Origin: Cyanophora paradoxa | Taxonomy: Eukaryota; Glaucocystophyceae; Cyanophorales; Cyanophoraceae | Length of the DNA stretch: 64,000 nt | NCBI GenBank assembly: GCA_004431415.1 | Contig: QPMI01000428.1 | Span: forward strand, 124,001-188,000 | Direction: 5' to 3' | Shown here: one piece after another, positions 20,858 to 32,400 of the stretch | Layout of the letters: each line of letters begins with the position of its first letter | Position numbering within the stretch: the stretch's first letter is position 1 | Position numbers and translations under genes: made by a program | The notes under the pieces: generated by a model | The model's input: the letters and a program-made list of their open reading frames with translations, nothing else | Database searches by the model: none | Told to the model about the DNA's origin: nothing

Positions 20858-23129
20858 ATGGCGGACCCTGTGGCGCAGCTCACGGCCGAAGTCGCCGCAC
20901 TAAAGGAAACAGTGGCTCAGTTGTCCGCCGACGCCGGCAAGCTCTCAACCACGTATGCCTCGCAATCAGAGCTTGCAGGAACATGGATGCTTCTTTGTGC
21001 TTTCATCATCTTCAGGTCAGCCGCTTGCGCGCGTCCAGATCAGCGCTCGCGGCGGCGGCGCTGCGGCGGCGCTTGAACGCGTATCTGGGATGATTGCCTG
21101 ACGTGCCTCTTGCCTGCAGCATGCAGGCGGGCTTCGCCCTGCTCGAGGTCGGTGCGGTGCGCTCAAAGAACGCGAGGAATATCATGGTGCGCGACCGTCC
21201 GGCGCGTGATCCTGCATCGAACGGGCGCTGACCCCGATCTTGCCCGGTCGTGATCTACTAGATGCGAGCTTGCTTCGATGCGTGCGCGGGGGCCCTGGCG
21301 TGGTGGGCGACAGGCTACGCGTTCGCCGGGCCGTGGCCCGACGACGTCGCCGCCACCCAGACCACCGTGCGCCTCCCGCCGCCGAGCGGGCGCGTCACCG
21401 CTGACGCAGGCTCGCCTCGCAGAACGGTGCCTGCGGCGCTCGCGCGCGCGCGCGGCCGCTTCGTGCCCCATCGCCCGCCCCCGGCGCTAGCGCTGACGCC
21501 GCGCGCCGCCGCCGCCGCCGCAGGCTTCATCGGCAACACGTTCTTCTTCACGTCGCGCGACTTTACTAACTGGAAGAACTGGTGAGATCGGTCGACGACT
21601 TAGATCGCGGGCGCCGCGCGCGCGGGCCTCCCAGCTGCTGCGCGCGGTGCGGCGGCCCCGCCTGACGCGCCCCGGCCCGGCGCGCAGGTTCTTCCAGTTC
21701 ACGTTCGCGGCGACGGGCTCGACGATCATCAACGGCGCGATGACGGAGCGCACGACCTTCGGCGCGTACCTCATCTACACCGGCGTCACCACCGGCTGGA
21801 TCTGTGCGCGCGCCCCGCCCGCCCGCGCCGCCCCGCCCCGCCCCGCGCGCGCCCCGCCTTTTCCCGAGCGGCGGACCCGCGCGCGCGCAGATCCCGTGGT
21901 GGCGCACTGGATGTGGAGCTGCCCGGGCTGGCTCGGCAGCAAGTGCATCGGGCTGTACGGCAGCCGCTTCGGCGACCCGATGGGCGTCGTCGGGGCGCTG
22001 GACTTTGCCGGCGCCGGCGTGGTGCACATGGTCGGAGGCTTCGCGTCGCTCATGGGCGCCATCATCGTCGGGCCCCGCATCGGCCGCTTCGACGCCTCGG
22101 GCCGCGCGGTCGAGATCCCCGGGCACTCCTCCATCCTGCAGGCGCTCGGCGCGCTGCTGCTCTGGTTCGGCTTCTACGCCTTCAACTGCGGCTCGACCCT
22201 CTTCATGAGCGCCGGCATGGATGCCGTCGCGGCGCGCGTCGCCGTCACGACGACGCTCTCCGGCGCCGCCGCCGGGCTCGTCTGCCTCGGCATGCAGAAG
22301 TGGCTGACGAACACGTGGGACCTCAACGGCCTCACCAACGGCTTTCTCGTCGGCTGCGTGGCGATCACATCGCCGGCCGCTTTCATCCAGCCCTGGGCCG
22401 CCGTCTGCACGGGCATCATGGCAGCCCTCGCCTACCTCGGCATGTCCCGCCTCGTCGCCCGCATGCGCATCGACGACCCCATCGACGCCTTCAGCGTCCA
22501 CGGCGTCGGCGGCATGATCGGCCTCATCTCCACGGGGGTCTTCGCCGTCCCGCAGTACGTCAACGCTGTGACGGGCCAGCCCAACGTCTGGGGCTGGGGC
22601 TTCGTCTACAGCGGCGGCGGCGGCGTGCAGCTCGGCATGCAACTCCTCGCGATCGTCGTGATCGCGGCGTGGGCTTCGGCCAACGCAGCGCTGCTCTTCC
22701 TGCTGCTCAAGTACCTGCCCTTCTGCTCGCTGCGCGTGCCCATCGAGGTCGAGATGATGGGCATCGACGTCTCCAAGCACGGCGGCTCCGCGTACCCCGA
22801 GTTCAAGTCCCTCGTGGTCCGCTTCCTCGGCTTGAGCTTAAGCTTGGGCGGCCTGCGCCGAGCCGCCTCCCCTCGCCTCCGCTCCAGACCGACTCGATCG
22901 CGCCCCGGGCCCGCCGCAGATCGCGGACAGCAGCATACGAAAGAGCACGCCGGACACGAGCGTGACGATGGGGCGGGGCGCGGACGGGGGCTTCGCGGTG
23001 GGCGGCTCGCGGCGGGGGCCTGGCGGCCTGAACGGCCTGGGCCAGCCGATGGTCGTCATCGACTCGCAGGGCGGCGTCGTGGCCTCCTCTTCCACAGGTC
23101 CCATCAAGGCCGCACACCACCAGGTCTAG
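20858..23129 (+). CDS. AMT1: Ammonium transporter (AMT/Mep/Rh family, AMT1-like)
   Basis: Exons 20858-21015, 21120-21186, 21262-21366, 21423-21426, 21524-21581, 21688-21803, 21891-22813 and 22920-23129 sum to 1641 bases, giving 546 residues. AMT landmarks in order: SMQAGFALLEVGAVRSKNAR, RACFDACAGALAWWATGYAF, NGFIGNTFFFT, FAATGSTIINGAMTERTTF, TGWIYPVVAHWMWS, the signature DFAGAGVVHMVGGFASLMGA with the first pore histidine, AFNCGSTLF, and SVHGVGGMIGLISTGVF with the second pore histidine. The transporter moves ammonium across the plasma membrane for nitrogen assimilation. The cytosolic tail (DSSIRKSTPDTSVTMGRG onward) is Gly/Ser-rich. The N-terminal 40 residues (LTAEVAALKETVAQLSADAG) form a short amphipathic helix ahead of TM1, as in several algal AMTs. 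The 4-base exon restores NG before FIG; see findings. Confidence 0.95.
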
Positions 23130-24585
23130 GCCTGCACCCAGCTGGGCCCACGCCGTGGACACCCCCCGGCCGCCGGTATCCGGTACCCGTCCGCATCCGG
23201 ATCCCGGCCGGGCCCCTCTTTTCCGTGATTTCCGCCCTTTCGGACGTCGACGTCCAGCCCCTCTCTCCCTTTCCTCTGTACATATATATACGGCGTACCT
23301 CCTTTTTAAGCCCCTGCGCATCTTGAGTAAGCCCTCTCGGCGTTCGTTACGCTTGCTTTTTTTTTTTGAAAGAGATAGGAAAGTAGATTGCAATTGATGG
23401 CACGAGCCACATCAACCTACCAACGGCATTCTTCGGGAATGCGGCTTGTCCCCTCCCGAGATCCCTATTTCTGCGAGATATAGTTTCAGCTCATATGCAT
23501 GAGTACTAAGTTAGCTCTCTGTCAGATTTTCGCAGTGTGCTGCTTGAAGTTTTGCTCCTAAACGTAGCACGACATCCGCGGCCGCTGTTTCCCCGCGATC
23601 GGCTGTGGCCGTTGGTTCTAGATCTCGCGATTCCGATTCCGAAGTTCGGCCCGCCGCCCCGTGTGATCGTCAATATTTAATCCGATCAGGATCAGTGTTT
23701 CATCGTGCAGGTTTCGATGTGCTTCCTGCGGCCCCCACTTATATAATTAAAGCCTTGAAGCTTCAAGGCTTGTCAAGCTGCTTCGATTCGTAGCGCAACC
23801 CCAGAGACTAGGCGTTATAGCTAGTTACTTTACCTAAGCTTAATTTATTGAAGTTGACAGCGCGCGTGGACCGGAGTGCGCGTGTACAGCTGAACTCGGA
23901 ACTTGCCGGCAGCTGCAGGCTGCAGCTGCTGGCCAACTGAATCTGCCGGCCGGCGCCGGCTGTCCGACGGTCTCTGCGATAACGTTTTAACTTAACGGAG
24001 TGCAACACGCGGGTCGCAGTACTAGTGACTAGCTGCTGATATCGATCATGAGACGGCCGGCCCGCGGGTGCGCACCCTGCCGATCATGAGACGGCCGGGT
24101 GGTACCTGAGTTCGAAACTCTAGTGCACGTGGCAGCTTGGCTGAGCAACTGGCAAACCAGCTTCCACAGGAAATTTGAAAAAGTCCTAACGGCTCCGAAA
24201 GAACCCGAACCGTAAAAAACTTGTAGCGGCAGTGCGCATGCCATGGCCAATTGCAACTACTGTTATATTCGAATTCAACTCCGGCTACTACTAGGCTAGG
24301 TCCGGGTCGCAGGCCGGGCTCGCAGCTGCAGCGCGTCCATAATATATGCGCATGCGCTGCTCCACCCCCGCCTGCAGCTGCCATCGCAAGCTCCCACCGT
24401 ACGCGTGGCACCGGTACGTATACCGCAACTTGCAATCATTTTGAATTGGCAACGGCCCGATCGATCGCGACTCGGCGAACCGGAGCGCGGCGCCGGCGCA
24501 GCCGCTGAGCTCCCGGAGAGTCCTAGCTTCTTTTCGGACGCGGCGCGCGGCCCGAATCGGCGAGGCCCCGACCTACTAGGGCTAT

Positions 24586-25213
24586 AGGTAGGCCTGCGGC
24601 TTGCAGGCAAGCCCTTGAGCCAAGCCCTTGAGCCGGGCTGGGAGGTCAAGCCCTTACCTGCCTTTTGGCCGGCTCAAGCCAGCTCAAGCCCTGAACGAGG
24701 AGGGGGGAAGGCGTCGGAGGGGGGTACCGGACGCAGCTGGGCGCCTGCAGCGCATTCGAATCGAAGCTGATTTTGTTATAAGCCTGCGACGGCAACGTTA
24801 ATTAACACATGAATCTCATTCAACTTCAACGCGTACGGCCACGCGCGGCAGCCTGTGTGCACGTGCACGTGTGCACATGTATACGTATACGTACCCCTTG
24901 GTGCCGGCCGTGCCGCACGCGCGCGTTGGCGAGCCTAAAAATGCTATAAATGTTATAAAGTATATGTACGTATGCGTTTCTTTGTGAATTCGAAGCCAAA
25001 TATAAGCATTTCGCTGCGGTGCGAAGGGCCTTCGGAACGGTACCCCCCTCAGGCTTGCCGCAAGCCCGGCCAAGGGCTTGACCCGGCCGGGAGCCCAAGC
25101 CCTTGGGCCGGCCGGTCGACCGGCTTGGCTTGGCTTGACCGCGAGAGCCCGGGGCTTGGCTTGGCTTAAGCCGCCTTTCTGGCCGGCAAGCCGCACCCCT
25201 AGCTATAGGCCTA
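24586..25213. mobile_element. Putative inverted-repeat element, GGCTTG/CAAGCC-rich arms
   Basis: The left end reads CTATAGGTAGGCCTGCGGCT and then a run of CAAGCCCTTGAGCC units. The right end, read on the other strand, is CTATAGCTAGGGGTGCGGCT followed by a run of CAAGCC units. The arms are imperfect but clearly inverted and enclose about 400 b of AT-rich sequence with no coding capacity. No target-site duplication was identified. It may be a degenerate non-autonomous element or a foldback. Confidence 0.4.
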
Positions 25214-25318
25214 CTGTACTACGGTCGGTCCGACGGTCGCGCACGCCGCGGAGTGTCACATGTACAGTGTGGGGGGGCCAGGGGGGCGGCTGCGCATGCG
25301 CGGGGGGAGAGGCCCGGA

Positions 25319-25369
25319 GGGGGGGGGGGGGGGGGATCCGGAGGGGGGCCGGGGGGGGGGGGGGGGGGG
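25319..25369 (+). repeat. Long interrupted G tract
   Basis: Runs of about 17, 6 and 19 G are broken by ATCCGGA and CC. The tract can form G-quadruplexes on the plus strand. Its length may not be exact in the assembly. Confidence 0.8.
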
Positions 25370-26506
25370 CGGGTGTACAGCTGCAGCTGGCAGCTGCGCG
25401 GCTCGCCGGGCGGGACTCCCGGGACAGAGTGCGGTGCCCGCCCGCGGCCGCGGGTCACGGACTCACTGAGTCACGGCCCTCACGGGCCGGGTGGCCGGCG
25501 CCGGGTCGCAGGCGGCTCGCAGGCGGCCGCGGGCGGGGCGCGAGCGCTAGCAGCAGGCGCCGGCGGTGCGGACACTGCCGCCAGTGCGGAGCTCGAGGCA
25601 CGGCGCGCGGCGCGCGGCGGGCGGTGCCACTGCCGACGTCGCGGCTCACCGGAGTCACCGCCCGCTCCGACGTCGACGTCGACGGCTCGACGGCAGGCCC
25701 GGCGCGGGCAGGGCCCGGGGCGGAGCCGGAGCCGGGACTCCGGGAGGAGCTAGCCTCGGAGCCTCGGAGCGGCGGGCCCGGCCGGCGGGCCGGGCGGCGG
25801 CGGCCGGGCTCGCCGGCGCGGGCCGCGGGCGGAGCGCTTGGGACCATTCTCTAGATCTAGAAATTTTCGGTGGAGAGCGGGATTGCTTGAAGTATCCCCC
25901 TTGCAATTGGGCCGACCCAGGTCGACCCGGTCGGGTCGGCGCGGCCCGGGCGAGCCTCGACCCTAGGAGCGGGTCGGGTCGAGCCTGCGGCGCCTGGCAC
26001 CGTGTGGCACCGCCTGCGAGCCAGTGCGAGGCTGCGCCTAGGAAAATGTCGGCAAGATATCGATCCAGCGTGACTTTAATTTACTAGTAAGTTATTTCGT
26101 CAAAACTCGAATTAAAAGTACTAGTGCGCCGAAATTGTGGTTCGTTGGCATCCGACTGCCGGCCAGTCCGACTGCCTAGGCGGTGGGTACAATGATCCCT
26201 CTTCTGCCATACGTATACTGTATACATCTGCTGCGTGATGATCTGCAGCTGCACAATTCTGGCAGTTTCAAATATTCGGTTAACACGTACAGCCTAACAG
26301 CCAATTGCAATTATATATAATAACATATATAACTTAAGTTAACACTGTGAGTCTGTGAGTCCTGTGACAGTACAGTACAGTAGTAGTCATTTCGGGGACA
26401 TTTTTGGAGGTTGACGGTTCAATTAATGGTTCGATTTCGCAACCTGGCGGTTCGCTTTCACGGACTCCAGGCGTCACGACTTTGAAACTTCCGTTTAACT
26501 TCCGAA

Positions 26507-26789
26507 GTTCGGGCTTTACCGTAATGCAGAATATTAAGGTCTGTACTTTATTATGTCGTCCCGAAATTATGTCGCCTCGGACGGGACAAAACGACATAAT
26601 TTGGGGACGTCATAATATGGGCTCGCTAAGCCGCCCCATACAGTACCCCAGAAATTTACTGCCCCATACAAGCCTGAAAATTTCATGCTGACATAATTTG
26701 GGGACGTCATATTTCGCATAGAGAAGGCTCGGGTTTTCAAACGACATAAATTTGCATGACATAATATTGTGTATTACGGTATTTCGAAC
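26507..26789. mobile_element. Putative MITE-like terminal-inverted-repeat element
   Basis: The left end is GTTCGGGCTTTACCGTAATG, continuing to GAATATTA. The right end, read inverted, is GTTCGAAATACCGTAATACA, continuing to AATATTA. Inside, GACATAATTTGGGGACGTCA occurs twice (near 26600 and 26688), with inverted TTATGTCG words on the left. The centre carries the word TACTGCCCCATACAAGCCTG, shared with the elements at 27.9 and 28.1 kb. No coding capacity is seen. Confidence 0.55.
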
Positions 26790-27854
26790 TTTGGGACTTC
26801 GGATCATCGGAGACGCCGATTCATCGGAACTTCGCCGTTACTTCGGATTCGTTCGGAATACTAGCTAGCGGGAATAGGGCACTTGGCAGCGTGCCAGCGG
26901 CCCCCGCGGCCCGCCGCCCCCCGGGGCCCGGGGCCCGGGCCGGCCGCCGAACAGCTGGCTGGCTGCCAGGCTGGTTTTGGACTTCCGGGCTGGCCCAGCC
27001 CCCCGATTTGTCGGCAAGCCGGGCCAGCCCTTTTCGGCTTCGTTAACGTTCGGCGGCCAGCTGGTCGGCGACGCTGGCTGGGTGCTGGCTTGGGGCTAGA
27101 AGTGGGGCTTGAAGTCGTGGCTTGATAAGATCAACTGCCGCATGCGCAGTGCGTACAATCTTTTTTGTTTTGGGTGAATTACCGGCCACAGCGCTAGCCT
27201 CTAGTCTAGATCTACTCCAGTCTCCAGCACTGTACATGTACAATCTTAACAGCGCATTCTATGATAATAAAACAGTTATATATATAAAATTAAAGCGTCT
27301 CTAAGCAATATTAATTAAGACACCGGTACCGATTTTATCTAACAACGTGGGCTCTGCGCGCGGCTGGTCGGCTGGCCAGCTTGCCGGCCAAGTTTTCAGC
27401 TCCTAGCTGGAGGCTGGCCGCCGCCAGCTGGCCGGCCAAGTTTTGGCTGGAAGCTGGCGGCCAGCCCCGGCCCCCGGGCCGCTGGCTGGGCTTCGGCGGC
27501 TTGGGCTGGCCCGCTGGCCGAAGGGAGGGCAGACCGTCGGACTGGCCAGTGGGCCAGTGGCACCATGGTCCATGGCCACTGGCCAGTGCCCTATAGCTAC
27601 TTCGGAACTTGCCCGGCCAGCTCAGCGGCTGGGGTCCTTGGGAATCCCGAAATTTGCCAAGTTGCAAAATTGGAACCTCCGGCGCACTATAGGTCATCGT
27701 AATTTGTTGCGTAAATTCCGCGTAAAACACAGAAATACCGCGCTTTTTTGGTACCGCGGTACATAATTACCTCAGTTTATATAATTACCTCATATTCAAT
27801 GATTATATTATTTTATATACCTCTATTTTCCTGCTGTGAGGCTCCGAGGCTCCA

Positions 27855-27927
27855 TCTAGTACCCCACCAAATTACTGTCCCATACAAGCCTCAAATGTTG
27901 GACGTACCGCAGTAATTTGGTATGGCG
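27855..27927. repeat. Relic sharing the ATACAAGCC core, with 12-b hairpin arms
   Basis: ACCAAATTACTG and its exact complement CAGTAATTTGGT flank a centre with CCCATACAAGCCTCAAA. This is the same core word as in the neighbouring inverted-repeat elements, so it is probably a shortened family member. Confidence 0.45.
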
Positions 27928-27951
27928 GCTAGCTATAGCTTGTCACGCGTA

Positions 27952-28220
27952 CGTACCGTGTAACAGGAAAATACTGGACGCTGAAAATTAGTGGAGCCGG
28001 AAATTAGTGGACTGAAATCTGAACTCAGTCCACTAATTTCCGGCTCCACTAATTCCCTGATGAGAAGCGGTCTCATAGTATACCCCCCAGAATTACTGCT
28101 TTATACAAGCCTGAAACTTTTACGATCCACTAATTTCGGGCTCCAGTATTTTGCCTACGGGAGGGCCAAGTTTTACGATCCACTAATTTCCGATCTGGTA
28201 TTTTCCTGTTACACGGTACG
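27952..28220. mobile_element. MITE-like element with 23-b perfect terminal inverted repeats
   Basis: The first 23 bases (27952-27974, beginning CGTACCGTGTAACAGGAAAA) are the exact reverse complement of the last 23 (28198-28220). The element is 269 b, non-coding and AT-rich against a GC-rich genome. It contains a perfect hairpin (27987-28053) and two further copies of the half-site GATCCACTAATTTC on the right. The core CAGAATTACTGC...ATACAAGCCTGAAA is shared with the 26.5-kb element. No clear target-site duplication was found. Confidence 0.7.
27987..28053. repeat. Perfect 29-b hairpin inside the MITE-like element
   Basis: The arm 27987-28015 is an exact reverse complement of 28025-28053, with a 9-base loop (AATCTGAAC). 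No mismatch was found on reading both arms. Confidence 0.9.
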
Positions 28221-29300
28221 CTGCTTGTGTCAGCCTTGTGACTCCAGTTCAACGGTTCAACGGTTGTGAGTCATAAATTACTCATAATCAATGCTGACGG
28301 TCTCGACTCAGTGACGATCCACTGACGGACACTGACGCCGTCGACGTCAGACCCGTCTGCAGCTGACGGTTGTCACTCAGTGACTGAGTCACTGCCTCTT
28401 GCCAGTTGCACTGCGGCAATTAATATTGCCCTGCAGCTGGGACTCCGAGCCTGGGAGTCCCATGCCCATTGCCCATGATCCCCCGTCACGGACGCCGGAC
28501 GGCACTGTCACGGCAGCCCGGCCGCAGCCGTCGGCACTGACTCGGCACTGGAGTCGGCAGGCCCTGAGTGACTGAGCTATGAGTCCCTGCCAGGCTGACG
28601 TCGACTCATGATCAGTGACTCAGTTAGGAGTCTTAGGACGTACGGCCGCGCGCGCCGCGGCGGTCCGCCGGCGGAGTCTACCGTAGTACGCCTAGTACGG
28701 AGTCCTACGGACGGACCATTCGAATTCTCAGCCTGGCAGAGTCTTCTAACTTAGTAAGTGACTGTAAGTCTACCGTTCGTTTTTCAAACCGTTTGAACTG
28801 AAGTTCCGAGCTCCTCAAATTGCCACTTTCAAGTTGTTCAGCCTGCAGCTGCAGCTGGCGGCGGACGAGCTCAGTGGAGGTGGCGGCGCGGCGTCACAAC
28901 GCTAACTTCACGCGTACATAACATACGGCAGCCTGGCAGGTCGCCTAATCGGCATCCCGTTCACGACGCGGCCGAGGGCTGCTCTTGCACGGCCGGTTAT
29001 GCTTTGATGGCGGCTGCCGGCAGTTCATCTCGCTGCAGCTGGCGGCGCATACCGCAAAAGGCTAGCGCTGTTACCGGAGATTCTGCCTCTCTTTTCGGAT
29101 CCTCTCAGCATACGTACGCGCAACGTTTCACTCGCTACAACAGCAAGGCCAGCTGTCCAGTTTCAGAAAGCTGCAGTTCACAGATTTCGGACCAGACGTC
29201 GACAGCCCAGAGCGAATCCTGCCCGCAGCATGCGCAGGCCCGCGCAACAATAAGCATGCGCCCGGCGTCGGCCAATTGCAAGCATATAGCTAGAAGAAGG

Positions 29301-29406
29301 ATGCCGTACAACCTAACACTCTCCAACAACGTTAACAGCCGTACAGCCGCGGCCGCTATTTTCCTGGTTCTGGTCTACTCGAGTTTCTGCACGGCGTTGG
29401 TCTCGG
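29301..29406 (+). other. Signal-peptide exon of the giant gene
   Basis: The exon encodes MPYNLTLSNNVNSRTAAAAI, then FLVLVYSSFCTALVS: a polar n-region, a hydrophobic core of about 15 residues and a small-residue cleavage context. It ends at a G|GTGCCG donor. In-frame ATGs upstream (29007, 29253) would add a long basic/polar leader and bury the signal peptide, so 29301 was preferred. Confidence 0.65.
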
Positions 29407-32400
29407 GTGCCGCCCTGGCCTTGCCCTGCCATAATTAAACGCCGGACGTGAGAAAAACGGGTTTCTCGCGTTGATTACGTTGATTGTGCCAGGTGCTCTC
29501 GAGGTTGTGGACGTGCCGCAGCTCGGGGACGTCATCACTCCTTCCGAGAACAATGTCATTTGCGACTCGGGCCTCTCTCCAGGCAACCCAGTGTGGTACA
29601 GTGCGCACTTCGTCATATCTTCTTTGACCTCGATCGCAACATTCGCTGGTCACGTGCAAGTGAACGTCAACCCGCGCTGATGCGGGCCCAGAAAACAATG
29701 CGACGTGTGTCGTATGGTGGCTCTGCTACGAGCCTGACGCCTGCGGCTCGATAGAGGTCGCGTTCCTTGCGGAGGACGGCGCAAACTACACGCGGGCGCA
29801 GCCCTGGGTGCCAGGTGAGATCGCGAGCTAGATCGAGACTTGACGCCGGGGCGCTGCGGCAGCTATCGGATTGATTGAGCGCTGGGACCCTCAGACACGG
29901 CCGACTGGATTTCAACGCCAAGCGCTCCTGTCACAAACGACACGCATTATCCGTGCGTATACGCGCCGCTCGAGGATTCCGGATCCGAGCTCGAGATCTA
30001 GACCCTAGGCCCCTAGATCTGTTGTCAACGCAAGTCGCCTCACCCGAAACGCGTGCGCAGCGGCTTCTTGATTGTGAAGTTCTCGTTCCGAATCGGCTTC
30101 CTCTCCGCCACAGTGCGTCACCAATCACGCAGCTTTCATTATGCATATGACAACTGTTCCTACATTAATCAATTGCAATATAATCTTGATCATCGCGTGC
30201 ACGATCATCACCGCAGAGAGTCAACTGGCTACCGCTCAGCCGGAGCCTCGTTTTGATGTGGAAGGACACTCGAACGGGGGTGGAAATCGACCCGAGCCTC
30301 CGGCGCGTCTACGCCGGCTCGCAGCTCTTCCAGGTCCCCATGTACTTCGACCGTGCGCTGCTCGATTGCATCATATATAAGCACACGCTCTGTGCCTCTG
30401 ACGCTCGTGCTGTACCTGCCAAAACGCAGCGCGCGGCAACGGCCCGCAGCTGGATATGATCACCTCCACCGGCTCCGACGCTTCCGACCTGATGAACCTA
30501 AGCAACTTAAACGTCGCGGTCCGCCAATGAATTCGAAGTTCCGCACTGCGGCAAAGCCGCTGCAATGAAGTCCTGCTTATTTTACACTGCGCTGTCGCTC
30601 AGGGCTACAACAAGAACTCTTACGGCCCCTTCCACGTCTATCTAAAGCAAGGCAAGCCAGCCGGCTTGCGCTAGTACTAGCTCAAAAACGAATCGAGAAA
30701 TCTTACGCGCCTTTCGAATTTGGGGGCAGGCTCCACGGGAACGCTCTTGTTTGACAACACGGACACGTCCGCCTCGTGGCGTGTCAAGCACCGCGCCCTC
30801 GGATCCTCTGCAAACTACACGTACTGGATGGACGGGTCCACAAAGTACAAGTGCGAGCATTTTCTGTTCTAGATCTATGGTTTGATTTGGATTATGAATA
30901 CCTGTGCTTAGCAACTCGATGACACTCGGCACATTCAACTACGCTGCGGAAATGCCGTCCGACGGGAGGCCTCTGGAGATTGTAGTGGAGACGCTTTCGG
31001 TGATCGACACCACCTGGAACTACACGGTCATTATTCTGCCCGTCGGGTCGCCCGCCGTCACGTACCCCCCCTGGACCGCCTCCCAGACGGCGATTGCGGA
31101 CGTTCTGACTTACAAGTGCGAATTGCGCTTGACGCCTGTTGATCGCGCGGAGGCGCCGGCCGACTTCTAATTACCCTTCGAACAGAGTCACTGTGAATGC
31201 AGCTGTTCCGTACTTCCGCGTCTGGTTCGGCACATCTGCATCGAACGAAGCTTACGTGCAGAGGAGCAGCAACAACACGATTCTCTGGGCTCATAACGGC
31301 GCAATCGCTCAATACGACATCGTGATTCCGTCTGCAAACGGGGTGCGCGTTCGTTCAAACTCGCCGCACCTTCGCACTGGTACTTGAACCGTTAACGCTG
31401 CCCTCAGTTTGGCGAGCGCAATCTCGTTTTCGACTTCCTCACGCCGCAAGGGAAGATTCCAAGGTCAGCTAATTATAACCTCACTGTTCCCGCGCGCGCG
31501 CCCGCAATGCCTAACGAGAGATCCGACGCTGCACCGCACCAGTGTGCTCGTGAAAGTGAAAGGCCTCGACGCGTTCGCGTGCTTCCCGTCCTCCGGCCGC
31601 GTCGCCGCTGGACGCCAGATCTTCGCGAGGGTCTCGGGCGCGACTGGAAGCGAGCGCCTTGTCTTCTCGTCAGACCTGCAGGGTGCCCATGTGCACCTGC
31701 CTCGATATTTAAACCCAGTCCGCTCTGTCCCAGTGGCGTTTGATGGGGGCTTGGGCAGTTACGCTCTCGGACTCGTCTGTGGTCACGCAAGCAAACCCTG
31801 TCGACACCAGCCCCAGCGGAGGGGTGACAGATCTGACGTACACAACATCGGTACGGCCTTCAGATCCGCACCCGCATTTCGTTCGCGTTGCGACCGTCCG
31901 CTCATGCTGAGTCGACGCCGGGTTCCTCGGCAGAGCGGGAAGGACAGCCTTGTCGTGACGTACCGCCTGCTTCCGAGCGTCGACTTCAGCGCCACGCCGC
32001 TCACTGTCGGCACCTGCTCGTACGCGGTCCTGGCTGCCGACGTGCAGTGCTCCCCTGCCCGAATCAGAAAGAGCTTCGCAGCATCAAACGTGCGTCCTCG
32101 AGCGGGATCCGGTCCATGCGAGACCGAACAGACGCAACTGACGGCTCCCTTCGCAGACCACCTGCGTCATCACCAAGCCCAGCGGCTCGGGCCTGGCCGA
32201 CCTGCAGACCAGCGACTTTGGGTTCGTCGCGGCGCGATCGGCGTTAGTGTCTTGCGCGCAGCGCGCGCGCCCTGACGAAGGACGGTCAGGGCTGGGGACG
32301 TGGTGGACGCGTCCATCGGGTCGCTGTCGGCGGTCACTGCCGCCGGCACGCAGCGCTGGACGCAGGTGTTCCTCGGGTCAGCGGCGGGCGCCACCAGCTT

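Larger units (their letters stand above)
23130..29300. other. Gene-poor, repeat-bearing intergenic region
   Basis: About 6.2 kb in which no frame shows family similarity, plausible splicing or consistent codon character. The first 300 bases are the AMT 3' flank. The region is patchy in composition: AT-rich blocks (24.7-25.0, 26.1-26.8, 27.1-28.2 kb) alternate with G-rich blocks (25.3-25.9 kb) and GCTGGC/GGCTTG-rich blocks (24.6-25.2, 26.9-27.1, 27.35-27.6 kb). It holds the inverted-repeat elements listed separately. It must also contain the promoter of the giant gene starting at 29301. Confidence 0.6.

Noticed and set aside
25078-26087. Long plus-strand frames in the G-rich block
   Set aside because: Their products are Gly/Arg/Ala low-complexity sequence read from G tracts, with no splice signals, start context or domain.
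29004-29300. Upstream in-frame ATGs as the start of the giant gene
   Set aside because: They add about 100 polar, Ser/Arg-rich residues ahead of the signal peptide, in DNA full of palindromes and of non-coding appearance.
23130-29300. tRNA, rRNA or transposase genes in the gene-poor region
   Set aside because: No cloverleaf with recognisable A and B boxes, no rRNA-like stretch and no transposase or reverse-transcriptase motif could be read there; the inverted-repeat elements look non-autonomous.
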